Source of the DNA: JAYPHU01 sp038127535
GTDB lineage: Bacteria; Pseudomonadota; Alphaproteobacteria; Rhodospirillales; UBA2165
Length of the DNA stretch: 44,175 nt
Reading direction: 5' to 3'
NCBI GenBank assembly: GCA_038127535.1
Contig: JAYPHU010000029.1
Span: forward strand, 1-44,175
This document shows positions 16,159-24,552 of the stretch, piece after piece. The position numbers and the translations under genes are program-made. Position 1 is the stretch's first letter. Each line of letters opens with the position of its first letter. The notes beneath the pieces were generated by a model. It was not told the origin of the DNA. It ran no database searches and saw nothing but the letters and a program-made list of their open reading frames with translations.

Positions 16159-19100
16159 CTATTTTGCCAGGTCGCGCTCAGGAACTTTAGGCCGAGGAGC
16201 TTCTCTTGGCCCCGGCTCCTTGACGTCAAACACATCAAAAATCCGGCGGAGAATACCGGGGGTCAGCGCGGACAGCGGGTTCGCGGTGATTTCGGGGTCT
16301 TTCACATCGCCCTTCATCGTGTACTCAGCCGCAAAAACCCCGCCGCCTTTTTCGCCGGCGGAGAAGAATACGCCCAGCAATGGAATATTGCCGAGCAAGC
16401 TGTTGAGTTTGTCCAAGGGCGCGATGGAGCCTTTGACGTCGATCAAATCAGCCTTTGTATCGACCGTACCGCTGGCGGTAATACCCAGATTGAATCCGCC
16501 GGCCTTGCCGTCCTTAATTTCGATAACATGATTTTCCAGGGTGAAGGGGAGGTCCATTTGCTGGAAAGAGAGACCCATCCCGGTTAGTCCGTCGGGAATG
16601 CCCACAATCGAGGCAACCCCCAACAAGCGTGCTATGACCGGCGCATCAATTAGACGGAAATTTTCGATGGCCACATTGCCCGAGACTTTCGACCGGGGCG
16701 TATCATCTTCGAATTCCGCTCTCAGCCCAAGTTGTCCGCCAACGATATCGTCATAAATGTCGAAGACCTTGAGCATTTCGCCGGCGTCCCTCGCCGCGAC
16801 CTGCAGAACTCGTTTTCCATTCTGAGGCAGCATCTTGACGACGAGCGACCGCTGGTTCGGCAACCGCGCCTCAAGCGACATGCTGCGCCAAACCTGGCCG
16901 CTACGGAACAGTTCTCCTTTGACATCAGCCAGAGATTTTCCGGGATACAGTTGAACCTGCTTCACATCCAGATCAATGCGAACCGGAGGCGTGTCCCGTC
17001 CGTCCTCCGCGTCATCGGTTTCATCTTCCAACAATGCGACGAGGTCCAGCCGGTCACCCACCACAGACACTTGCCAACCCCCGCCGGCCGGGCGGAGGCT
17101 GCCGCGAAGGTTATTGCCGCCGAAGCGGACTTTCTCGAGGGCGATCTCCCGTAGCCCGCCTCGTGCGTTCATATCCGCCGAAGCCTCAACGTCGAGACCA
17201 CCGCCGTTCAACAGAATTTCCGGAATGCGCTTGAGCTTACCATCGATCAGTTCGGCCTTTATCTCGGCCACAGCCTGAACCCTCGGCGATTTACGCCAGG
17301 CAAACTCCGGAATGGATAGGTTTGTTTGCGAGAGATTGAGACGCGCGGATACCAAGGCCCGTTCCTGCTGAGCGAAATCCACGTCCACATCAGCTTGGAT
17401 CGGGCCGGAAATATAGTCTGACACCACCGGAACATGGTCCAAAAACAGCAGTCGGCGCCAGTCGCTCTCCGGCAATCTGGTGCGCGCCATGTAGCTCCGT
17501 TTCGTTGGCGCGTCGGCGGCAAAATTCTCACGCCAGGAGAGCGTCGAGTCGACGCCCGACAATTTGGCTTTGCCGACAACATCGAGTTTCTGGTTGTCGG
17601 CGTTCACCGTGAACTCGCCACCGGTAATGTCCAAACCGGCGATGAATCCATCCATGGCGACGTTCTTTAGTTTGGCGTCCGCCTGAACTTTAACGGAGTC
17701 CTGGGTCATCGTTCGTTCCAAGAGGAAGTTCAGCCGGAAACTTCCGGTCGCCTCTCCCGCCACGTTGGCGGTTTCAAAACCGACGGCATCGGCAAACTTC
17801 AAGGGCTCGTGATCGATCAGTTTTAAGGCATTTTGCACCCCGCCCCTGAAGTCGAGTTCGATGTCCGCGAACTGATCAAATTTGTCCAAGTCAGTGAACA
17901 CGATCCGTCCCCGGGTGACCGCCAGACCGGCAACCTCCCCTTCATCCACGTTGATTTCAAAACTCTTTTGATCGAACTTTGCCCGGCCATGAGCGTGCAT
18001 AGCTTTCGGCATGGGAGACAGGTAGTCGACGGTCATATCGCTGAGGAACATGTCGCCAATCAGAGAATCCACCTGGAATCCTAATCCCTTAACCCAGCGG
18101 CCATTCAACTTTGACCGCGCCAGCGGCACCTCACCGGCGGTAATGTTTTTCTTTATCCACGATCGAGTAAGGTCGCCCCAGGCTTCCGGCCATAACCGAT
18201 CAAAGGTTGCGACTTGGACATCCTCGACCTCGCCACTGGCGACCAGCGAGTACTGCCCCGCGATCTCGTGTACGATGGCGTCCATTCGCGCGGTCGCAAT
18301 ACCAAGGTCAGCCGTCATCCGGCGCAACTCGAACCTGGAGGTTGGAATGGTGAAACTCCCGGCCGCCGCAATTCGCCGGACCGGAAACGCATGGTTGACA
18401 GGCGCCGGCAGCCGCAGCTCCCCCTTCTCGCCGAAATCCAACGTGAGTTTGCTCATCTCCACATGCTCAAGGGTGGAGTCATAAGAGCCTTCGAAATTCG
18501 CCGACTGAATATTGAGAACAACCGGATTCGCCAGCGGCAATTCCACCGTACCGGCCCCGCCCCGAACCTTGAACTTGGTCTCAACCACCGACCCGTCCCG
18601 CCGAACCACCAGATTGGCCTGGCCGCCCAGGGGCAGGTTAAAGTTCTTAAAGACATCGAATTGCGGCGAAATTGACGCCAGAGACGCCGGCGCCACGTTG
18701 CTATAGGTCAGTGACAGCGGAATGTTCGGGTCGTTGGGTGAAAATGATCCGCTCACGGCCAGTTTAGCCGTATTACCCCCCAAGCGGATATCCAGATCGG
18801 CCCAGCCGCTTAATCCGTCCTCGTCCCGGGACAAGGACATATTCGCACGGGGCGCGCGCCAGACGACGCCCAGACGACGGTCATCCACCAACAAGGAGCC
18901 GTTCACGATCTCAACGCGGGTCAGGAACCCAAACCGCCGTTCCCGGTCAGGAGTGAGAAACAATTCACGTAAGAACCATTCCGAAAATTCATTGCGGGAC
19001 TGATCACTTTCTCCCATCCCGACATCCACCGATCCATCAAACCGCCGCACCACACGGAGCGCCGGGTTAAGAACCGACAGGCTTTGAGGGACAACATCAC

Positions 19101-19464
19101 CGCGCAGCAAACTCCTCGCACTGAGGGCAACCGACAGGTCAGGAATTTGCGCCACTAGGTTTCCATCGGCGTTCAGAATTCGGGCGCCGACGAGGCGGAT
19201 ATCCACGGTGCGGTCGCCGCCGACCCAAGTCAAAATCGTATCTTCGACGTCGATTTGAAAAAACTTGTTGCTGTCGCTGAGCGCGTTCTCGAAGTAGGGC
19301 GTGAGGAAGCCGATGGACAGTGGCCCGGACGTCAGCCGCCAGGCCACGACGCCGGTGAGGATCACCGCTCCCACGATGAGAACCCCCATCAGTTGGAGGG
19401 TCCAACGGAAGGTCCGTCTCAGAGAGCGCCTTGTGGGCGGCTGTTGGGTGTTTTCTTCTTCCAT
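16159..19464 (-). CDS. YhdP/AsmA-like inner-membrane protein of the envelope lipid-transport type
   Basis: The 1101-residue protein has a cytosolic basic N-terminus, one transmembrane helix at about 22-43, and then a long periplasmic region rich in beta strands. This is the layout of YhdP, TamB and AsmA family bridge proteins, implicated in phospholipid transport to the outer membrane. The C-terminal region (about 900-1060: SGNVAIENFRLIDAPVIARLLGVASIVGIPDGLTGMG and later SIAPLDKLNSLLGNIPLLG) matches the AsmA-like C-terminal domain of the DUF3971/YhdP group. It is divergent from glnE. Membership of the superfamily is secure; YhdP versus another AsmA-like type is less so. Confidence 0.88.
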   Translation of the reverse strand: MEEENTQQPPTRRSLRRTFRWTLQLMGVLIVGAVILTGVVAWRLTSGPLSIGFLTPYFENALSDSNKFFQIDVEDTILTWVGGDRTVDIRLVGARILNADGNLVAQIPDLSVALSARSLLRGDVVPQSLSVLNPALRVVRRFDGSVDVGMGESDQSRNEFSEWFLRELFLTPDRERRFGFLTRVEIVNGSLLVDDRRLGVVWRAPRANMSLSRDEDGLSGWADLDIRLGGNTAKLAVSGSFSPNDPNIPLSLTYSNVAPASLASISPQFDVFKNFNLPLGGQANLVVRRDGSVVETKFKVRGGAGTVELPLANPVVLNIQSANFEGSYDSTLEHVEMSKLTLDFGEKGELRLPAPVNHAFPVRRIAAAGSFTIPTSRFELRRMTADLGIATARMDAIVHEIAGQYSLVASGEVEDVQVATFDRLWPEAWGDLTRSWIKKNITAGEVPLARSKLNGRWVKGLGFQVDSLIGDMFLSDMTVDYLSPMPKAMHAHGRAKFDQKSFEINVDEGEVAGLAVTRGRIVFTDLDKFDQFADIELDFRGGVQNALKLIDHEPLKFADAVGFETANVAGEATGSFRLNFLLERTMTQDSVKVQADAKLKNVAMDGFIAGLDITGGEFTVNADNQKLDVVGKAKLSGVDSTLSWRENFAADAPTKRSYMARTRLPESDWRRLLFLDHVPVVSDYISGPIQADVDVDFAQQERALVSARLNLSQTNLSIPEFAWRKSPRVQAVAEIKAELIDGKLKRIPEILLNGGGLDVEASADMNARGGLREIALEKVRFGGNNLRGSLRPAGGGWQVSVVGDRLDLVALLEDETDDAEDGRDTPPVRIDLDVKQVQLYPGKSLADVKGELFRSGQVWRSMSLEARLPNQRSLVVKMLPQNGKRVLQVAARDAGEMLKVFDIYDDIVGGQLGLRAEFEDDTPRSKVSGNVAIENFRLIDAPVIARLLGVASIVGIPDGLTGMGLSFQQMDLPFTLENHVIEIKDGKAGGFNLGITASGTVDTKADLIDVKGSIAPLDKLNSLLGNIPLLGVFFSAGEKGGGVFAAEYTMKGDVKDPEITANPLSALTPGILRRIFDVFDVKEPGPREAPRPKVPERDLAK

Positions 19465-19571
19465 CTCAATCTAGGCTATGGCGGGGCTAGAGAACATTTT
19501 ATCGTCGACCGCAGGTTTTCTTGACCACAAAGAAAGGTTCAAGCAGTCTGCTCACAAAAGAGCGGTCTGCC

Positions 19572-22541
19572 ATGCCACCACCTGATCTTATCTTTAATTA
19601 CCCCCGGCTTCCAGTTGCCGCCGACCCCGATCAAACCTTGATTGGATTGGAGCGGCTGAGCCAGGCGGTGGATCAATGCGACGACGAAATGCTGGGCCCC
19701 CGATTTAGCTCGGTTATGGCGGATGGGGAGAAAAGAAACTTTATCGAAGCCGTGTTCGGCGCCTCCCCCTTCCTGACCCAAAGCGCCACGACCTACCCGG
19801 TCGAATTCGTCTCCATGATCGCAAACGGGCCGGATCAAGTTTTGGCGGATTGTTTCGCTGCACTGACCTCCGAAGATCTTTTGTTATCCGATGAATCTTA
19901 TGCCTCGAAACGTTTACGAAACCTAAAAAGATTGGCCTCCGCCGCAATCGCGCTGGGTGATCTTTCTAGAACATTTGAACCGGCGGATGTTACAGCTCAT
20001 ATCAGCCGGGTCGCCGGCGATGCAGTGCGGGTCGCAACCTCGGTGCTGCTCCGCAAGTATGCCAAGCTGGGGGCGTTTTCCCTGGCGGATGAAAATGATC
20101 CTGAAACCGGCTCCGGCTTTATCGTTCTTGGCATGGGAAAGCTCGGCGCCTACGAGCTCAATTACTCCAGCGATATTGATCTGATGGTGTTCTTCGACCG
20201 CGATGTCATCGACACCGATAATCCGGACAATCTGAACCGGCAGTTCGTACGCCTGACCCGCGATCTGGTCACCATGCTGTCGGAACGCACCGCGGACGGG
20301 TACGTGTTTCGCACCGATCTGCGTCTGCGCCCCGATCCAAGCTCCACGCCGCTGGCCATGTCGGTGGACGCGGCGGAAACTTACTATGAAAGCATGGGAC
20401 AAAACTGGGAACGGGCCGTGATGATCAAGGCCCGCCAGATCGCCGGTGACTCGACGGCCGGGGAGTTGTTTCTGCAGCGCCTGCAGCCCTTTGTCTGGCG
20501 CAAAAACCTGGACTTCGCCGCCATTGAAGACATCCATTCCATCAAGCGGCAAATCAACTCCCACCGAGGCGGCAGCGCGATCGCGGTCGAGGGCCACAAT
20601 GTCAAACTCGGCCGGGGCGGCATTCGCGAGATCGAGTTCTATGCGCAGACCCAACAGCTCATCTGGGGCGGGCGCGATCCAAGTTTGCGCGAACAAACGA
20701 CCTGCGGCGCCCTGCTGCGTTTGGTTGATGCCGGTAAGGTTGAACCCGAGATCGCGGCTGACCTATCCGAGACCTACTGGTATCTCCGCACCGTGGAACA
20801 CCGGCTGCAGATGATGGAGGACCAGCAGACCCATACCTTGCCGGAAGACCCGGACGCGCTGATGAAGTTCGCAGCTTTCATGGGGTACGAACAAGTTGAG
20901 GCGTTCCGGGAAGAGCTTCTGTTTCATCTGCGCCTGGTCGAGACTCATTATGCGCGGCTGTTTGAGAAGGCCGCAGAACTAAGCCATGCCGACGAGGTGG
21001 GCGGTAATCTGAGCTTCACCGGCAGCGATGATGACCCGGATACGTTGCAAACTCTCGCCCGGCTCGGTTTTGAGAATCCGTCCCTGGTGATCGAAACGGT
21101 CCGGGGCTGGCACCGGGGCCGCTATCGCGCCACGGCGACCGAACGGGCCCGCCAGATTATGACAGAGCTGGCGCCGGAACTGATCGCCGTGTTCGGCGCG
21201 ACCCCTGATCCCGACGGCGCTTTCCGGCAGTTTGACGCGTTTCTCTCGGGCTTGCCCTCGGGCATTCAATTGTTCTCCCTGTTCCGCGCCCACCCGCCCC
21301 TGCTCAGCCTTCTGGCCGAGATTATGGGCAGTACGCCGAAGCTGGCCGAACACCTGGGCCGGCATCCCAGTTGCCTCGACAGCGTTCTTGAACCGGATTT
21401 CTACGAGCGCTTCCCGCCCCTAGAGGAACTAGGCGAAGAACTGGACGGACGGTTACTGCGCGACACCTATTTTGAAGAAGTGTTGGACACCGTCCGCATC
21501 TGGAGCGACGACCGGCGTTTACAATTGGGCGTTCAGGCGCTGAAAAACCTGTCCGGCTGGCAGACTATTTGCCGGGGTTACAGCGATATCGCCGAGGCCG
21601 CTCTCACCCGTCTCCAAGCGAAAGTGGAGGAGGAGTTCCAAGCTCAGCACGGAAATATCCCAGGCGGCAACTGGCTCATCCTGGCCATGGGAAAACTGGG
21701 CGGCCGTGAGATGACCCCTGCGTCCGATCTTGATCTGATCATCGTCTATGATCATGACGAAGACGCCACCCAATCGGATGGAGAAAAGCCGCTCTCCGTC
21801 GGGCAGTATTACGCGCGGCTCACGCAACGGCTGATCAACGCGGTCACCGCGCCGACGGCCAACGGCAAGCTTTACGAAATCGATATGCGCCTGCGGCCCT
21901 CCGGCAATGCCGGACCGATTGCCTCTCATATATCGGGATTCTCCAAATACCAGGAAGAAGCCGCCTGGACCTGGGAACAGATGGCATTGTCCCGGTCCCG
22001 CGTCTTGGGCTCGGCTTCACCGCTGGCGGAGAAAACCGAAGCCATTATCCGGGAGAACCTGACCCGCAAGCGCGATCCGGAAACCCTGAAAACGGATATT
22101 GCCGAGATGCGCCAAAGGATTGACGGGGAGCGCCACACCGAGTCCATCTGGGACATCAAATATGTCAGGGGTGGATTGCTCGATGTTGAGTTCGTGGCCC
22201 AATACCTGCAACTTCTGCACGCCCAGGCCAATCCGGACATTCTCTCGCAGAACACCAGAGAGGCGGTTGAAAATCTCTCGCAGGCAGGTTTGCTGTATAC
22301 CGGCGAGGCGGATTCGTTAATCGACGCCCTCGACCTCTACCAAGCGGTTCAGGGATTGCTGCGGCTTACCATTGCCGGCGATTTCCGGCCGGCCAATGCC
22401 GACGAAGTGCCGCGCGCGTTGCAAATCATCATGTTCCAGGTCGGCCAGTGCGACGGATTTGACGCCTTGGTCGCCTCTCTAAAATCAAGCGCGACCGAGG
22501 TCAGCACAATTTACCAGCGCCACCTCTCCGATCCGTCATGA
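19572..22541 (+). CDS. glnE: bifunctional glutamine synthetase adenylyltransferase/deadenylase GlnE
   Basis: GlnE adenylylates and deadenylylates glutamine synthetase in response to nitrogen signals passed by PII. The protein has two nucleotidyltransferase domains, each with its GxGKLGxxE...DxD signature: LGMGKLGAYELNYSSDIDL in the N-terminal half (deadenylylase) and LAMGKLGGREMTPASDLDL in the C-terminal half (adenylylase). Each is followed by a GlnE-specific helical domain. I chose the ATG at 19572 (989 residues) behind GAGCGG. A TTG at 19521 would add 17 residues and also has an AGG upstream, so the start is uncertain. The stop overlaps the next gene by four bases. Confidence 0.96.
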   Translation: MPPPDLIFNYPRLPVAADPDQTLIGLERLSQAVDQCDDEMLGPRFSSVMADGEKRNFIEAVFGASPFLTQSATTYPVEFVSMIANGPDQVLADCFAALTSEDLLLSDESYASKRLRNLKRLASAAIALGDLSRTFEPADVTAHISRVAGDAVRVATSVLLRKYAKLGAFSLADENDPETGSGFIVLGMGKLGAYELNYSSDIDLMVFFDRDVIDTDNPDNLNRQFVRLTRDLVTMLSERTADGYVFRTDLRLRPDPSSTPLAMSVDAAETYYESMGQNWERAVMIKARQIAGDSTAGELFLQRLQPFVWRKNLDFAAIEDIHSIKRQINSHRGGSAIAVEGHNVKLGRGGIREIEFYAQTQQLIWGGRDPSLREQTTCGALLRLVDAGKVEPEIAADLSETYWYLRTVEHRLQMMEDQQTHTLPEDPDALMKFAAFMGYEQVEAFREELLFHLRLVETHYARLFEKAAELSHADEVGGNLSFTGSDDDPDTLQTLARLGFENPSLVIETVRGWHRGRYRATATERARQIMTELAPELIAVFGATPDPDGAFRQFDAFLSGLPSGIQLFSLFRAHPPLLSLLAEIMGSTPKLAEHLGRHPSCLDSVLEPDFYERFPPLEELGEELDGRLLRDTYFEEVLDTVRIWSDDRRLQLGVQALKNLSGWQTICRGYSDIAEAALTRLQAKVEEEFQAQHGNIPGGNWLILAMGKLGGREMTPASDLDLIIVYDHDEDATQSDGEKPLSVGQYYARLTQRLINAVTAPTANGKLYEIDMRLRPSGNAGPIASHISGFSKYQEEAAWTWEQMALSRSRVLGSASPLAEKTEAIIRENLTRKRDPETLKTDIAEMRQRIDGERHTESIWDIKYVRGGLLDVEFVAQYLQLLHAQANPDILSQNTREAVENLSQAGLLYTGEADSLIDALDLYQAVQGLLRLTIAGDFRPANADEVPRALQIIMFQVGQCDGFDALVASLKSSATEVSTIYQRHLSDPS

Positions 22542-23347
22542 CTGTTGGGACCACATTGCGAGAGGGAGCCTGCCGCATCCTTCTCTGCCCCGACCCGGCG
22601 GAGAAAGCCCGACTCTCAGCTGAGATCGCGCGAGCCTGGCACGCCCGCGAGATCACGGAGATCGGTGAGGCGCAGCCGCCGGAGCGCCCTGCCCGGCCAG
22701 ACCACCCCGAACTCCGCCCGCCGCGTGACATGCCGCGCCGCCGGATCAACAGCCCGACAGGCCGGATCGCCTTTATCCACGCCATCGCGCATATCGAACT
22801 GAACGCTATTGACCTGGCCTGGGATCTGATCGCGCGGTTCGGCACGACTGATCTGCCGCGGGCCTTCTTTGATGATTGGGTTGATGTGGCACGGGATGAA
22901 GCCCGGCACTTCTCCCTACTCATCGGATATCTGGAGACCCATGACGCAGCCTATGGCGACCTGCCGGCCCATGACGGACTTTGGGAAGCGGCAGAATCAA
23001 CCACCGACGATATTCTGGCCAGACTGGCGTTGGTGCCTCTGGTCTTGGAAGCCCGTGGCTTGGACACGGCGCCCATGGCAGTGGAGAAACTGACCGCCGC
23101 CGGTGATCAAAAAGCCGTCGATATTCTCTCGGTTATCGCCCGGGAGGAAGTCGCCCATGTCGCGGCCGGCGTCCGCTGGTTCGAAGAGATTTGCGAGCAG
23201 CGCAATCTTGAACCGGCGAAGACGTTTCAGTCCCTCGTTCGCTCCTTCTTCAAGGGCGAGTTGAAACCGCCCTTCGCCAAGGAAGCGCGCGATGCTGCAG
23301 GGTTTCCCGCGGAATATTACGAGCCGCTGTCCGCCGGGGCCATTTAG
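22538..23347 (+). CDS. DUF455 family ferritin-like protein
   Basis: The 269-residue protein belongs to the DUF455 group of ferritin-like four-helix proteins. Probable di-iron ligands are visible in order: E87 (HAIAHIELNAIDLAWD), E121 and H124 (RDEARHF), E171 (LEARGLD), and E204 and H207 (REEVAHVA). That is the two-fold ExxH pattern of MiaE- or rubrerythrin-like enzymes, so an oxygen-dependent or metal-storage role is possible, but the family's function is not established. The ATG overlaps the glnE stop by four bases (ATGA), so the two are co-translated. Its stop codon overlaps that of the convergent prfB by two bases. Confidence 0.85.
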   Translation: MTVGTTLREGACRILLCPDPAEKARLSAEIARAWHAREITEIGEAQPPERPARPDHPELRPPRDMPRRRINSPTGRIAFIHAIAHIELNAIDLAWDLIARFGTTDLPRAFFDDWVDVARDEARHFSLLIGYLETHDAAYGDLPAHDGLWEAAESTTDDILARLALVPLVLEARGLDTAPMAVEKLTAAGDQKAVDILSVIAREEVAHVAAGVRWFEEICEQRNLEPAKTFQSLVRSFFKGELKPPFAKEARDAAGFPAEYYEPLSAGAI

Positions 23348-24463
23348 CCCTTTTCGTTAACGGAGCCCTCGATCCTGGACGCCAGGGCGGCGGCCATAAA
23401 ATCATCCAGATCGCCGTCCAACACCCCTTGGGTGTTGGAGGTCTCCACGTTGGTGCGGAGGTCTTTGACCATCTGATAAGGCTGCAACACATAGGACCGA
23501 ATTTGATGCCCCCAGCCGATATCGGTCTTGGCGTCGTGCTCGGCCTGGGCCTCTTCTTCCCGCTTTTGCAACTCGGCCTCATAGAGACGCGCGCGCAACA
23601 TGGAATAGGCGGCCGCCCGGTTGCGGTGCTGGGACCGGTCATTTTGGCACTGGACAACGATCCCGGTCGGGATATGTGTAATTCGAATGGCGGAGTCTGT
23701 TTTGTTCACGTGCTGACCGCCGGCGCCGGAGGCCCGGTAGGTGTCCACCCGGATATCCTTCTCCTCGATCTCCACCTCGATATTGTCGTCGATCACCGGA
23801 TAGACCCAGACCGAGGCAAAGCTGGTGTGCCGCCGCGCACTGGCGTCATAGGGGGAAATCCGGACCAGGCGGTGCACGCCGCTCTCGGTTTTCAACCAGC
23901 CGTAGGATTCGTCACCTTTGATCAGAACCACGCTGGATTTAATCCCGGCCTCTTCACCCTGGCTTTCTTCCAGCCATTCCAGTTTGTAGCCCCGCTTTTC
24001 CGCCCACCTGTTGTACATACGCTGGAGCATCTGCGCCCAGTCCTGGGCCTCGGTGCCGCCCGCGCCGGCATGAATTTCGAGATAACAGTCATTGCCGTCC
24101 GCCTCCCCGGACAGCAGCGCCCGGATGCGCGCCTTATCGACCTTGCCGGCCAAATTGCCGAGCGCGGTTTCGGCCTCGGCCACCACATCGCCATCGCCTT
24201 CGACCTCGCCGAGTGCGATCAATTCCAAATTGTCTTCGAGATCGCGGGCAAGTTCATCGACCGACTGAATCCCGGATTCCAGACGGGTGCGTTCGCGCAT
24301 TACTTTTTGCGCGCGGTCCGGATCGTCCCAAAGTTTGGAGTCCTCGGCGAGCGAGTTTAGCTCGTCCAGCTTCCTGACAGCAGCGTCATAGTCAAAGGCG
24401 CCTCCTCAGCAGTTCAAGCGACTGCTTGATCTCGGCGACTTGAGATTCGATTTCGGCGCGCAT
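23344..24463 (-). CDS. prfB: peptide chain release factor 2, expressed by programmed +1 frameshift
   Basis: RF2 ends translation at UGA and UAA. Translation starts at the ATG at 24463 and reads 23 codons to an in-frame TGA at 24394-24392. A +1 shift at CTT-TGA-C then enters the main frame, which runs to the stop at 23344. The shifted reading gives DYDAAVRKLDELNSLAEDSK, the expected RF2 N-terminal helix. The main frame has the recognition loop in the form ISPYDA (SPF in E. coli, SPY being common in alphaproteobacteria) and the catalytic GAGGQHVNKTDSA. Annotators who miss the shift would start the gene at 24300 and lose about 50 residues. It lies 89 bases after the PBP1A stop. Confidence 0.96.
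24391..24406 (-). promoter_or_regulatory. prfB programmed +1 frameshift site
   Basis: On the minus strand the site reads AGGAGG-CGC-CTT-TGA-C. The internal Shine-Dalgarno-like AGGAGG sits three bases before the CTT slippery codon, and the UGA stop is followed by C, the weakest termination context. This is the conserved RF2 autoregulation element: low RF2 lets the ribosome slip forward at CUU and make more RF2. It occurs after 23 codons, compared with about 25 in E. coli. The upstream frame is MRAEIESQVAEIKQSLELL followed by RRRL. Confidence 0.95.
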
Positions 24464-24552
24464 GCTGGGGCAACTCCCGGGGATAGTCAGAGAATTCGCA
24501 AAGCTAACAGTATTTGGGGTTCTAAGCGTTTCGCCGGTCGTGAGCAAGAGGG

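Noticed and set aside
24300..24302. ATG at 24300 as the prfB start
   Set aside because: The conserved N-terminal helix and the frameshift site lie upstream, so this is an internal Met.
23428..24360. Open frame of 310 codons on the plus strand opposite prfB
   Set aside because: It is antisense to RF2 with its clear GGQ motif; the translation has no family features.
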